A stretch of DNA of 64,000 nucleotides from Paracoccus marinaquae (lineage in GTDB: Bacteria > Pseudomonadota > Alphaproteobacteria > Rhodobacterales > Rhodobacteraceae), in the NCBI RefSeq assembly GCF_018860165.1, contig NZ_JAHKNG010000001.1, positions 124,001 to 188,000 of the forward strand, read 5' to 3'. Within the stretch, counting starts at the first letter, position 1; every line of letters begins with the position of its first letter. Below the pieces are notes generated by a model. The model made no database searches. It was given only the letters and a program-made list of their open reading frames with translations, and had not been told where the DNA came from. Positions 1 through 8,417 of this stretch are shown here, in pieces. A program made the translations under genes and the position numbers.

Positions 1-1
1 G

Positions 2-652
2 GGAACCGGGACCGATATCGGCAAGACGGTCTTTGCCGCCGGGCTGTGCGGGCTGATCGGCGCGGATTACTGGAAGCCGGTGCAATCCGGGCTGGCCGGG
101 AATTCCTTGGGGCCGATCCGCGCCGAATCCGGATGGGTCGCAGGGTCTGCGCCGCAGCCGGGCAGTGATGCGGCTGAGGTCCGGCACATGTCAGGGGCGC
201 GCGTGCATCCCGAAACCTGGCTGCTGCGCGAGCCGCTGTCGCCGCATCGGGCGGCGGAACTCGAAGGGGTCGAGATCGATCCCGGCGCCCTGATGCCTCC
301 GCCGGCCGACCGGCTTGTGATCGAGGGGGCGGGGGGCGTGTTGGTGCCGTTGACGCGCCGGACCCTGTTTGCCGACCTGTTCGCCGAATGGCAGATACCG
401 GTCATCCTAGTTGCGACGACCGGGCTGGGCACCATCAGCCACAGCCTGACCGCGCTGGAAAGCCTGCGGGCGCGGCGGGTGCCGGTGCATGGCGTCGCCT
501 TCGTGGGCGAGGACAATCCCGATAACATGGCGACCATCGGCCAGATCGGCGTGGTGAAGGTGCTTGGGCGGTTGCCGCGGCTGGTGCGGCTGGATCGCGA
601 GACCCTTTCGACCGCGATGCAGGCGAATTTCGACCCGGAGGATTTCGGATGA
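2..652 (+). CDS. bioD: Dethiobiotin synthetase, 5' end cut by window edge
   Basis: ATP-dependent dethiobiotin synthetase inserts CO2 into 7,8-diaminopelargonate to close the ureido ring in biotin synthesis, in the cytoplasm. The visible frame opens with the P-loop GTGTDIGKT, which normally sits about ten residues from the start, so only a few N-terminal codons are missing. 216 residues remain, close to the usual 210-230. The segment VIEGAGGVLVPL (about residue 107) is the conserved BioD magnesium/substrate region. The stop overlaps the bioA start (ATGA at 649-652), so the two are translationally coupled. Other bio genes probably lie to the left, outside the window. Confidence 0.93.
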   Translation, partial: GTGTDIGKTVFAAGLCGLIGADYWKPVQSGLAGNSLGPIRAESGWVAGSAPQPGSDAAEVRHMSGARVHPETWLLREPLSPHRAAELEGVEIDPGALMPPPADRLVIEGAGGVLVPLTRRTLFADLFAEWQIPVILVATTGLGTISHSLTALESLRARRVPVHGVAFVGEDNPDNMATIGQIGVVKVLGRLPRLVRLDRETLSTAMQANFDPEDFG

Positions 653-1887
653 GCGCGGTCTGGCACCCGTTCTTTCAGCACGCGACCGAGCCACAACCGC
701 CAATGGCCGTGCGGACCGAGGGCGCCTTCATCGAGACCGCCGATGGCCGGCGGCTCTTGGACGGGATCGCAAGCTGGTGGGTGGTCACCCATGGCCATCG
801 CCAGCCCGAGATCGTGGCCGCGATCACCGAGGCCACGGCACGGCTGGATCAGGTGATCTTTGCCGGGTTGACCCACCAGCCGGCCGAGGACCTGGCCGAG
901 GCGCTGATCGGCATGGCCCCGAAGGGGCTGAGCCGGGTGTTCTTCAGCGACAGCGGCTCGACCGCGGTCGAGGTGGCGCTGAAGATGGCACTGGGATACT
1001 GGCGGCACGCGGGCGATGGGCGGCACCGGATCGCGGTGATCGAGGATGGCTATCACGGCGACACCATCGGCACCATGAGCGTGGGTGAACGCGGCGTCTT
1101 CAACGCGGCCTATGACCCGCTGATGTTCGCGGTTGATCGGCTGCCCTTCCCGGCGGGGGACGGGGCCGCGACCCTGGCTGCATTCGAGGAACTGGCCGCG
1201 AGCGGACACATGGCGGCGCTGATCCTCGAGCCGCTGGTGCAGGGCGCGGGCGGGATGCGGATGTACCGGCCGGAGGTGCTGGCCGGATTGCGCGCCATTT
1301 GCGACCGGCATGACGTGCTGCTGATCGCCGATGAGGTGATGACCGGCTGGGGCCGGACCGGGCGGCTATGGGCCTGCGATCACGCCGGGATCGCGCCGGA
1401 CATCCTGTGCACCAGCAAGGGCTTGACCGGCGGCGTGGTGCCCTTGGCTGCGACACTGGCCAGCGAGAGGATTTTCCAGGCGCATTCCTCGATCGACCGG
1501 CGGCGGACCTTTTACCATTCCTCCAGCTATACCGCGAACCCGATCGCCTGTGCGGCCGGACTGGCTCAGGTGCGGCTGTGGCAGGCCGAGCCCATGCAGG
1601 CGCGGCTGGACGCGCTTGGCGCGATGCAGGCCGAACGGTTGGCCCGGCTCCGCGGCGATGACCGGTTCGAGAATCTGCGGCAATGCGGCACCATTGCGGC
1701 GATGGACCTGAAGGTGCGCGACGGCGGCTATCTGGCCGAGACGGGGCCGCGGATGCGGGCGCATTTCATGGCGAATGGCGTGCTGCTGCGGCCGCTTGGC
1801 AATACCGTCTATGTGCTGCCGCCCTATTGCGCGACCGGCGAGGATCTCGATCTGGCCTATTCGGCCATCGCCTCCTTCGCGGGCTGA
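649..1887 (+). CDS. bioA: Adenosylmethionine-8-amino-7-oxononanoate aminotransferase
   Basis: PLP-dependent class III aminotransferase that converts 7-keto-8-aminopelargonate to diaminopelargonate using S-adenosylmethionine as amino donor. At 412 residues it has the family length. The N-terminal HPFFQH and SWWVVTHGH motifs are typical of BioA. ADEV with Asp228 contacts the PLP ring nitrogen, and Lys257 in TSKGLTGG is the Schiff-base lysine. The start is fixed by the ATGA overlap with bioD. Its 3' end overlaps the convergent hydrolase gene by about 31 nt, and no terminator is visible between them. Confidence 0.96.
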   Translation: MSAVWHPFFQHATEPQPPMAVRTEGAFIETADGRRLLDGIASWWVVTHGHRQPEIVAAITEATARLDQVIFAGLTHQPAEDLAEALIGMAPKGLSRVFFSDSGSTAVEVALKMALGYWRHAGDGRHRIAVIEDGYHGDTIGTMSVGERGVFNAAYDPLMFAVDRLPFPAGDGAATLAAFEELAASGHMAALILEPLVQGAGGMRMYRPEVLAGLRAICDRHDVLLIADEVMTGWGRTGRLWACDHAGIAPDILCTSKGLTGGVVPLAATLASERIFQAHSSIDRRRTFYHSSSYTANPIACAAGLAQVRLWQAEPMQARLDALGAMQAERLARLRGDDRFENLRQCGTIAAMDLKVRDGGYLAETGPRMRAHFMANGVLLRPLGNTVYVLPPYCATGEDLDLAYSAIASFAG

Positions 1888-2924
1888 AGGTCCAGATCGA
1901 CCCAGACGAGGCGATGGTCCGAGGCCTGTGCGACGGCCTCGGCCAGGGGATCGCCCGGGGCGGGCCACAGAACGCCGCTGCCGGTGACGGACAGGGCGAG
2001 GGCCGGCAGGATGTAATCGACACGCAGATTGCCGGGCGCCTCATCGTCGAAATCGCCGGTATCCAGCGCCGGATCGCCACGGTGACGGGCATTGGCGCCG
2101 GTCTGCGGCGGCTGCCAGGCGCCGCGCGGTTGCGGATCCTGCGCGTGGTCCAGCAGCGCGGTCAGCGCCTCGGCGCGGCACTCGCCGTCAACCGGGTCGA
2201 GGTTGAGCGTGCCGATAAGGACGAAGGGCGCCTCGGGCAGGTGGCGCAGCCAGAAGGCCGCCTCGTCATGGTTGCGGCGGCCGTTGCGGTCCTCGTCCCC
2301 GTCGAAGACCGGCGGCGTGGCCGACCAGGCCAGCAGGCGCACGGGACCGGACGGGGTCTGCGCCGTCACGTCCCAATGCGCGGTCGAGGACAGACGCTGG
2401 ATCGCCGCGATCTCGGGCGCGGTGTCGGGCATCAGGTTGCCGGGCAGATCGCGCCACAGCCGGTCGCTGTAGTCGATCACCGGCCCCAGCGGCAGGCGCG
2501 ACAGAACCGCCATGCCGTTCTGGCCGGTGAACTGGCCCCAGCCCTGCGCGTCATCCGCCTCGCCCCGCCTGCCGTCGCCATCCAGATCCAGCCCGGCGGC
2601 CATGCCGCTGTTCGGCCGGGCGGCAAAGCGATGCGGCATCGCGTGGCCGGCCTGCGCCAGCGTCTCGGAAAAGGCCTCCAGTGCGCGGCCGTCGTGATCC
2701 CAGTCGATCCCGGTCAGCAGGATCACATCGGGCGCGGCCGCCGCGATCACCCGCGCCGCGGCCAGCACCTGCGGGTCACCCTTGCGGATATCGCGCAGCA
2801 GCAGCCCCGGCCCCTTGCGCGAAAGGCCGGGATCCCAGGTGGCGATGCGGATGGGATCGGCCGCCGCACCCGAACCGGCGGCGGCCGACAGCAGCAGGGC
2901 AAGCGCCGCGGGTCTCAGACCCAA
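1857..2924 (-). CDS. Secreted endonuclease/exonuclease/phosphatase-family protein
   Basis: A 355-residue protein with a signal peptide (hydrophobic residues about 5-20, Ala-rich cleavage region near residue 22), so probably periplasmic or secreted. The body resembles the EEP (DNase I-like) metallo-hydrolase fold, with an early RIATWD strand and the [14 protein letters not shown] segment that precedes the catalytic core. It also holds two acidic loops, [13 protein letters not shown] and [14 protein letters not shown], which could bind calcium. The substrate cannot be told from sequence; nuclease or phosphodiesterase activity is inference. The start overlaps the end of leuD by 10 nt, so it is probably co-transcribed with leuD, and the 3' end overlaps bioA on the opposite strand. 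Confidence 0.8.
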   Translation of the reverse strand: MGLRPAALALLLSAAAGSGAAADPIRIATWDPGLSRKGPGLLLRDIRKGDPQVLAAARVIAAAAPDVILLTGIDWDHDGRALEAFSETLAQAGHAMPHRFAARPNSGMAAGLDLDGDGRRGEADDAQGWGQFTGQNGMAVLSRLPLGPVIDYSDRLWRDLPGNLMPDTAPEIAAIQRLSSTAHWDVTAQTPSGPVRLLAWSATPPVFDGDEDRNGRRNHDEAAFWLRHLPEAPFVLIGTLNLDPVDGECRAEALTALLDHAQDPQPRGAWQPPQTGANARHRGDPALDTGDFDDEAPGNLRVDYILPALALSVTGSGVLWPAPGDPLAEAVAQASDHRLVWVDLDLQPAKEAMAE

Positions 2925-3520
2925 GGGCGGGCCTGCGCCATCCGGTCCTCATAGCTGTCGATCGCCGGCGCCTTTTCCATCGTCAGCCCGATATCGTCGA
3001 GGCCGTTCAGCAGGCAATGCTTGCGGAACGGGTCGATGTCGAAATGAAACTCCTGCCCGTCGGAACTGCTGACTGTCTGGTTTTCCAGATCGACCGTCAT
3101 GCGGGCATTGGCGCCTTTGCGCGCGTCCTCCATCAGCACGTCCACCGCCTCTTGCGGCAGCACGATCGGCAGGATGCCGTTCTTGAAACAGTTGTTGAAG
3201 AAGATGTCGGCAAAGCTGGTCGAGATGACGCAACGGATGCCGAAATCCAGCAGGGCCCAGGGCGCATGTTCGCGCGAGGAGCCGCAGCCGAAATTGTCGC
3301 CCGCGACGAGGATCCGGGTCTGGCGGTAGGCCGGCTGGTTCAGCACGAAATCGGGCGTCTCGTTGCCGTCGCGGTCATAGCGCAACTCGTCGAACAGGTT
3401 CACGCCCAGCCCCGAACGCTTGATCGTCTTCAGGAACTGCTTAGGGATGATCATGTCGGTGTCGATATTGACCAGCGGCATGGGGGCCGCGATGCCGGTG
3501 ATGGTGGTGAACTTGTCCAT
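2915..3520 (-). CDS. leuD: 3-isopropylmalate dehydratase small subunit
   Basis: Small (swivel-domain) subunit of isopropylmalate isomerase, which with LeuC converts 2- to 3-isopropylmalate in leucine synthesis. It has 201 residues, as usual. [13 protein letters not shown] and [13 protein letters not shown] are the canonical LeuD N-terminus, and [13 protein letters not shown] is the conserved substrate loop. The start at 3520 follows a GAGGA ribosome site; further upstream in-frame codons are not conserved. It is separated from leuC by a membrane-protein gene read from the opposite strand, so leuC and leuD are not contiguous here. Confidence 0.96.
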   Translation of the reverse strand: MDKFTTITGIAAPMPLVNIDTDMIIPKQFLKTIKRSGLGVNLFDELRYDRDGNETPDFVLNQPAYRQTRILVAGDNFGCGSSREHAPWALLDFGIRCVISTSFADIFFNNCFKNGILPIVLPQEAVDVLMEDARKGANARMTVDLENQTVSSSDGQEFHFDIDPFRKHCLLNGLDDIGLTMEKAPAIDSYEDRMAQARPWV

Positions 3521-3605
3521 GTCGGTCCTCGGGTGATTGGGTCTGGTCGGCCGCGCCGGCCTGCTGTTAGGCTGCATGCGGCGGCAGGGTGATACTGGTG
3601 TTGGT

Positions 3606-4163
3606 ATGCAGGGTTTGATGGGCTGCGTGGCGGGGGCGTGGCAACCGCGGATCGGCGATCCGAATGCCACGGGCTGGCTGACCGTGATGGCCTATCTTCT
3701 GTGTTTCGTGCTGGCGGTACAGGTCTGGCGCAGGCTGAAGGCGCGGCCGGGCCGGGGCTTCTGGGTCCTGATCGCGGTCTTGATGCTGCTTCTGGGGATC
3801 AACAAGCAGCTTGACCTGCAAAGCGCGCTGACGGCCCTGGGGCGCTGCATGGCACAGGCGCAGGGCTGGTACGATGTCCGCCGCCCCGTGCAGATCCTCT
3901 TCATCGCTGGCTTGCTGATCGTGATGCTTCTGGCCTTTCGCGCCGGGCTGCGGGCGATGCGCGGCCAATTGCGCCAGAACGGCGTTGCCTTTCTGGGGCT
4001 GGTGGTCCTCTGCGCCTTTGTCGCCGTCCGCGCGGTGGGCTTTCACCTCGTGGACGGGCTGATCGGGCAGCAGGTCCTTGGCATCCCGGCCAATTACCTG
4101 TTCGAGAATGCGGGCCTGCTGCTGATCGCGCTGAACGCCATCGCGCTGCTGCGGCACGGCTGA
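3606..4163 (+). CDS. Hypothetical five-helix membrane protein
   Basis: I do not recognise this family. From the Met at 3606 it has 185 residues and about five hydrophobic segments: around residues 24-40 ([15 protein letters not shown]), the [14 protein letters not shown] stretch, the [15 protein letters not shown] stretch, [16 protein letters not shown], and a C-terminal [14 protein letters not shown]. It lies between leuD and leuC but on the other strand, so its role is probably unrelated to leucine. An in-frame ATG at 3537 would extend the protein by 23 non-hydrophobic residues, and a Met at 3618 is also possible; the start is uncertain. Confidence 0.7.
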   Translation: MQGLMGCVAGAWQPRIGDPNATGWLTVMAYLLCFVLAVQVWRRLKARPGRGFWVLIAVLMLLLGINKQLDLQSALTALGRCMAQAQGWYDVRRPVQILFIAGLLIVMLLAFRAGLRAMRGQLRQNGVAFLGLVVLCAFVAVRAVGFHLVDGLIGQQVLGIPANYLFENAGLLLIALNAIALLRHG

Positions 4164-4215
4164 CGCCGCCCCGCATCTGCCGGTCCCCTCGGGTCGAAAG
4201 GCGGGCATCGCCGCC

Positions 4216-5652
4216 TCAGACCGTCGCGGCCATGAATGCGCGGATATCGGTCAGCCGGCCCGTCACCCCGGCCGCCGCCGCCATGGCCGGCGACATCAGA
4301 TGCGTCCGGCCCTTGTAGCCCTGCCGGCCCTCGAAATTGCGGTTCGAGGTCGCGGCACAGCGTTCCTCGGGGGCCAGCTGGTCGGGGTTCATGCCAAGGC
4401 ACATCGAGCAGCCGGCCAGCCGCCATTCGAAGCCGGCATCCTTGAAGATCTGGTCCAGCCCCTCTTCCTCGGCCTGGGCGCGCACGAGGCCCGAGCCGGG
4501 CACGACCATGCCGCGCACGCCGGGGGCCAGCTTGCGGCCACGCAGGACCTCGGCCGCGGCGCGCAGATCCTCGATCCGGCCATTGGTGCAGGAGCCGATG
4601 AAGACCGCGTCGATGGCGATCTCGGTCAGCGGCGTTCCCGAGGTCAGGCCCATATAGTCGAGGCTGCGCCGTGCCGCCTCGACCTTGCCGCCCGAGAAGC
4701 TTTCGGGCGCCGGCACCGAGGCGGTGATCGGCAGCGCGTCCTCGGGGCTGGTGCCCCAGGTGACGGTGGGGGCGATATCCTCGCCGCGCAGGGTCACGAC
4801 CTTGTCGAAATGCGCGCCCTCGTCGGTCTTCAGCGTCCGCCACCAGTTCAGCGCGGCCTCCCATTGTGCGCCCTTGGGGGCGTGGGGGCGGCCCATGACA
4901 TAGGCGAAGGTGGTCTCGTCCGGGGCGATCAGGCCGGCGCGGGCACCGCCTTCGATCGCCATGTTGCAGATGGTCATGCGACCTTCCATCGACAGGTTGC
5001 GAATGGCCTCGCCACCATATTCGATGACATGGCCGGTGCCGCCCGCCGTTCCCGTCTCGGCGATGATCGCCAGAACCACGTCCTTGGCGGTGACGCCGGG
5101 GGCGAGGCGGCCGGTGATCTCGACCTTCATGTTTTTCGATTTCTTCTGGATCAGCGTCTGGGTGGCCAGCACATGCTCGACCTCCGAGGTGCCGATGCCA
5201 TGGGCCAGCGCACCGAAGGCGCCATGCGTGGCCGTGTGGCTGTCGCCGCATACCACGGTCATGCCGGGCAGGGTCCAGCCCTGTTCGGGGCCGACGATAT
5301 GCACGATCCCCTGCCGGATGTCGTTGACCGGATAGTAATGCACCCCGAATTCGCGGGCATTGCGGTCCAGGGCATCGACCTGGATGCGGCTTTCCTCGTT
5401 GTCGATGCCCTTTTCGCGGTCCCAGGTGGTCGGCACGTTATGGTCGGGCACGGCGATGGTGCGTTCCGGGGCACGGACCTTGCGCCCGGTCATGCGCAGC
5501 CCCTCGAAGGCCTGCGGGCTGGTCACCTCGTGGACCAGATGCCGGTCGATATAGAGAAGGCAGGTGCCATCGTCCTGACGGTCGACGACATGGGCGTCCC
5601 AGATCTTGTCGTAGAGGGTCCGCGGCGCGGAGGCGGCATCGGGTTGGGTCAT
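4216..5652 (-). CDS. leuC: 3-isopropylmalate dehydratase large subunit
   Basis: Aconitase-superfamily large subunit that carries the 4Fe-4S cluster for 2-/3-isopropylmalate isomerisation in leucine synthesis. At 478 residues it is full length. The three cluster cysteines are visible as Cys355 in IGSCTNGR and Cys415/Cys418 in [23 protein letters not shown] (residues 137-148) is the conserved substrate region. The partner leuD lies about 0.7 kb downstream past an opposite-strand gene. A putative promoter and a 30-codon leader ORF lie upstream. Confidence 0.97.
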   Translation of the reverse strand: MTQPDAASAPRTLYDKIWDAHVVDRQDDGTCLLYIDRHLVHEVTSPQAFEGLRMTGRKVRAPERTIAVPDHNVPTTWDREKGIDNEESRIQVDALDRNAREFGVHYYPVNDIRQGIVHIVGPEQGWTLPGMTVVCGDSHTATHGAFGALAHGIGTSEVEHVLATQTLIQKKSKNMKVEITGRLAPGVTAKDVVLAIIAETGTAGGTGHVIEYGGEAIRNLSMEGRMTICNMAIEGGARAGLIAPDETTFAYVMGRPHAPKGAQWEAALNWWRTLKTDEGAHFDKVVTLRGEDIAPTVTWGTSPEDALPITASVPAPESFSGGKVEAARRSLDYMGLTSGTPLTEIAIDAVFIGSCTNGRIEDLRAAAEVLRGRKLAPGVRGMVVPGSGLVRAQAEEEGLDQIFKDAGFEWRLAGCSMCLGMNPDQLAPEERCAATSNRNFEGRQGYKGRTHLMSPAMAAAAGVTGRLTDIRAFMAATV

Positions 5653-5722
5653 GGCTTGCTGGCTTTCGGCTGTGATGCTGTGAATTTGGGGCCGGGGGCG
5701 CGGTCGATCAACCGCCGCCCGC

Positions 5723-5815
5723 TCAGCCGCGCGCCGTCACGCAGAGCGCCTCGCCGAAGAAACGCGAGGGCAGCCGCGCGCGATCATGGATGTCGAAATA
5801 GATGAACCCGGGCAT
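5723..5815 (-). CDS. Possible 30-codon leader ORF upstream of leuC
   Basis: An ATG-initiated 30-codon frame (begins [15 protein letters not shown]) between a putative promoter and leuC. The predicted transcription start would fall only a few bases before this ATG, so the message would be nearly leaderless. It holds only two leucines, so it does not look like a classical leucine attenuator. The FIYFDIHD composition looks protein-like rather than like random GC-rich frame. No homologue is known to me; coding status is uncertain. Confidence 0.3.
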   Translation of the reverse strand: MPGFIYFDIHDRARLPSRFFGEALCVTARG

Positions 5816-5823
5816 GGGTCCGT

Positions 5824-5852
5824 CTTTTACGATTCTTTCGGCGCCAAGGCAA
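5824..5852 (-). promoter_or_regulatory. Putative sigma-70 promoter for leuC
   Basis: Read on the minus strand: TTGCCT (-35, 5852-5847), 17 nt, then TAAAAG (-10, 5829-5824). Each hexamer matches four of six consensus bases. It points at leuC, about 170 nt away, with the short ORF in between. Confidence 0.35.
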
Positions 5853-5915
5853 TATCGCCGGGGCCTTGCGAGACGGACGGTTGCAGGCTTTGATTGCAGT
5901 CGGGGAGGAGTGCGG

Positions 5916-7271
5916 ATGGAACAACTGGACCCGGAGGTGATCAATGCCGCACAGGGGCTGTGGTATCGTGTCCAGCTGTTCATCGACACCCTTCTGATCC
6001 CCTCGCGCATCTATCAGCTGCCGGCCATCGCCGGGCTGGTGCTGTTGTCATGGCTGATCGCGCGTTTCCTGTCGCCACGGCTGACCGACTGGCTGCGAAC
6101 GCGCGAGAACTGGCCGAAATGGCGGCTGCGGCTGGGCCTGCTGATCGACCGGCGGCTGACCCTGATCATCTTCACGCTGCTCAGCTGGGCGGTGGTGCTG
6201 GTCATGCGCGAGGTGACCTATTCCTTCCGCAGCCAGGTGATCGAGCTGACGGCGACCATCGCCACGGCATGGGTCGGGATATTCTTTCTGGCGCGGGTCA
6301 TCCTCAACCGGTTTCTGCGTCGGATCGTCAGCTGGGCGGCATGGATCTGGGTGACCCTGCACCTGCTGGGGCTGACCGAGCCGGCGGCGGCCTTCCTCGA
6401 AAGCCTCGCGCTGAGCATCGGCGATTTCCGCCTGTCGCTGCTGACCGTCATCAAGGCGCTGGCGATCACCGGGCTGATGATCGGCGGCGCACGGGTGCTG
6501 TCGCGGCTGATCACCGGGCGGCTGTCGCAGAACGAGGACATCTCGCCCACCATGCGGGTGCTGACGGCGAAGCTTCTGCAGATCGTGCTGTTCAGTCTGG
6601 CGGTGATCGTCGGGCTGAAGGCGGTGGGCTTCGATCTGACCGGGCTGGCGGTGTTTTCGGGCGCGGTCGGCGTCGGCCTTGGCTTCGGACTTCAAAAGGT
6701 CGTGTCCAACCTCGTCTCGGGCGTGATCATCCTGCTGGACAAGTCGGTCAAGCCCGGCGACGTGATCAGCCTCGGCGACACCTTCGGCTGGATCGAGGAA
6801 CTGGGCGCGCGCTATGTCAGCGTGGTGACCCGCGACGGCAAGGAATACCTGATCCCGAACGAGGATCTGGTGACCGGGCAGGTGGTGAACTGGTCGCATA
6901 CCAACGATTTCGTGCGGCTGGACCTGAGATTCGGCGCCTCTTATGCCGACGATCCGCACGAGGTCAGCAAGATCGCCATCAATGCCGCCCTTGGCGTCAA
7001 GCGGGTTCTGGCGCATCGCAAGCCGGTCTGCTGGGTGACCGGCTTCGGCGACAGTTCCGTCGATTATGTGCTGCGTTTCTGGATCGGGGACGCCTCGGGC
7101 GGGCTGACGAATGTGCGCGGACAGGTGTTCCTGGCGCTGTGGGATGCGTTCCAGGAACATGGCGTCTCGATCCCCTTCCCGCAGCGCGAGGTGCGGCTCT
7201 TGAACGACGATTCCGTGCTGCATCGCGGCGAAACTTCGCCCTTGCAGGATCGTGTGGCCGGCAAAGATTGA
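5916..7271 (+). CDS. MscS-family small-conductance mechanosensitive channel
   Basis: A 451-residue inner-membrane protein with several N-terminal transmembrane segments followed by the MscS pore helix and beta domain. The pore region reads VGVGLGFGLQKVVSNLVSG, the Gly/Ala-rich TM3 signature. It is followed by PGDVISLGDTFGWIEELG and PNEDLVTGQVVNWSH of the cytoplasmic beta domain. The channel would release solutes on hypo-osmotic shock. The start at 5916 follows a strong GGGGAGGAG site; an in-frame ATG at 5802 lacks one and overlaps the leuC promoter region. The extra N-terminal helices make it longer than E. coli MscS (286 residues). Confidence 0.9.
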   Translation: MEQLDPEVINAAQGLWYRVQLFIDTLLIPSRIYQLPAIAGLVLLSWLIARFLSPRLTDWLRTRENWPKWRLRLGLLIDRRLTLIIFTLLSWAVVLVMREVTYSFRSQVIELTATIATAWVGIFFLARVILNRFLRRIVSWAAWIWVTLHLLGLTEPAAAFLESLALSIGDFRLSLLTVIKALAITGLMIGGARVLSRLITGRLSQNEDISPTMRVLTAKLLQIVLFSLAVIVGLKAVGFDLTGLAVFSGAVGVGLGFGLQKVVSNLVSGVIILLDKSVKPGDVISLGDTFGWIEELGARYVSVVTRDGKEYLIPNEDLVTGQVVNWSHTNDFVRLDLRFGASYADDPHEVSKIAINAALGVKRVLAHRKPVCWVTGFGDSSVDYVLRFWIGDASGGLTNVRGQVFLALWDAFQEHGVSIPFPQREVRLLNDDSVLHRGETSPLQDRVAGKD

Positions 7272-7295
7272 GATGGGCCGAAAAAATGCTATCTT
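7268..7295 (+). promoter_or_regulatory. Putative promoter of the rsfS-rppH run
   Basis: TTGAGA at 7268-7273, a 16-nt spacer, and TATCTT at 7290-7295, 47 nt before the rsfS start. It overlaps the end of the MscS gene. The -35 is good and the -10 fair. Confidence 0.4.
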
Positions 7296-7341
7296 ATAGG
7301 CACCCCTGCGCCGGGGGCGATCGGCGCGCAGACTGGAGGAT

Positions 7342-7773
7342 ATGACCCTGTCTCAAGACGCTTTGCCGGCCGGAAGGCCGGCTGCGACCGCTTCGGGCGA
7401 AGGGCTGGACGATGGCCAGCATCTTGCCCGTATCCTGTCCTCGCTGGAAGACGACAAGGCCGAGGACGTCGTTACGATCGATCTGCGCGGTCGGTCGGCC
7501 ATGGCCGATCACATGGTGATCGCATCGGGCCGCAGCGCGCGTCAGGTCGGCGCCATCGCCGAGCATCTGGCCGAAAAGGTCAAGGCGGCGACGGGCAGCA
7601 CCCCGAGAATCGAGGGCAAGGATGCCGGCGACTGGGTGTTGATCGACACCGACGATGTCATCGTGCATATCTTCCGCCCCGAGGTGCGCGAATTCTATCA
7701 GCTGGAAAAGATGTGGATGCCCGCCGACGCGCTGAGCCGTGTGCGCGAGGCCTCGGCAGGCCCTGCCAACTGA
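7342..7773 (+). CDS. rsfS: Ribosomal silencing factor RsfS
   Basis: Iojap/RsfS protein binds uL14 on the 50S subunit and blocks subunit joining in starvation. The 143-residue sequence shows the family core: AEDVVTIDLRGRSAMADHMVIASGRSARQV, here at about residues 34-63, and EGKDAGDWVLIDTDDVIVHIF near the C-terminus. The start follows GGAGG. It is followed four nucleotides after its stop by rlmH, another 50S factor, as in many bacteria. The first about 30 residues are a low-conservation extension common in alphaproteobacteria. Confidence 0.95.
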   Translation: MTLSQDALPAGRPAATASGEGLDDGQHLARILSSLEDDKAEDVVTIDLRGRSAMADHMVIASGRSARQVGAIAEHLAEKVKAATGSTPRIEGKDAGDWVLIDTDDVIVHIFRPEVREFYQLEKMWMPADALSRVREASAGPAN

Positions 7774-7777
7774 CGGA

Positions 7778-8245
7778 ATGCGGATCGATATCGTCGCCGT
7801 GGGGCGGCTGAAGAAGGGCCCCGAGGCGGCGCTGGTCGCGGATTACCTTGACCGGTTCGCCAGAACCGGTCGCAGCCTTGGCTTTCCCGCCGTGACCGTC
7901 CACGAGGTCGAGGACCGGCGTGGCGGTGGCATGGCAGCCGAGGCGGAACTGCTGGCGCGGGCGATTCCCGCCGGTGCGGCGCTGGTCGTGCTGGATGAGC
8001 GGGGGGCGCAGCCGACCTCTCCTGAATTCGCGGCGCGTCTGGCCGGGTTCCGCGATGCCGCCCGCGATCTCTGCCTTGTGATCGGCGGCGCCGACGGGCT
8101 GGAGGCGGGGCTGCGCGACCGGGCCGAATGGCAGATCAGCTTCGGGCGCATGGTCTGGCCGCATCTGCTGGTCCGGGTGATGCTGGCCGAGCAGCTTTAT
8201 CGCGCGGCGACGATCCTTGCCGGCTCTCCCTATCACCGGGCGTGA
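7778..8245 (+). CDS. rlmH: 23S rRNA pseudouridine-1915 N3-methyltransferase
   Basis: SPOUT-fold methyltransferase that modifies pseudouridine 1915 in helix 69 of 23S rRNA on assembled 70S ribosomes. It has 155 residues, the standard length. LCLVIGGADGLEAG contains the SAM-binding knot, and the C-terminal segment with RMVWPHLLVRVMLAEQLYRA and GSPYHRA is the family hallmark. The ATG at 7778 gives the conserved MRIDIVAVGRLKKGPE start; upstream in-frame codons lie inside rsfS. Confidence 0.97.
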   Translation: MRIDIVAVGRLKKGPEAALVADYLDRFARTGRSLGFPAVTVHEVEDRRGGGMAAEAELLARAIPAGAALVVLDERGAQPTSPEFAARLAGFRDAARDLCLVIGGADGLEAGLRDRAEWQISFGRMVWPHLLVRVMLAEQLYRAATILAGSPYHRA

Positions 8246-8417
8246 TGCACAGGCCCGGCAGGGGCAGTTGCCCGTCGCTGCGCATCTCCGCGTCGAGGAG
8301 GTCCATGCGGACGATGCGGCGGCGGTTATTTCGCGGTGATGCCGGGAAGATCGCCGGGCCGCGGTTGTCGGCCTGCCTGCGGGGGCGTAACAAGGCGCAA
8401 AATATGACGAGGCCGAC

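Noticed and set aside
4300..5805. A 501-codon open frame opposite leuC
   Set aside because: Antisense to a certain gene, composition typical of a shadow frame.
8246..8417. Small gene between rlmH and gpmI
   Set aside because: Available frames are Arg-rich, overlap rlmH or gpmI, and lack a ribosome site or recognisable motif.
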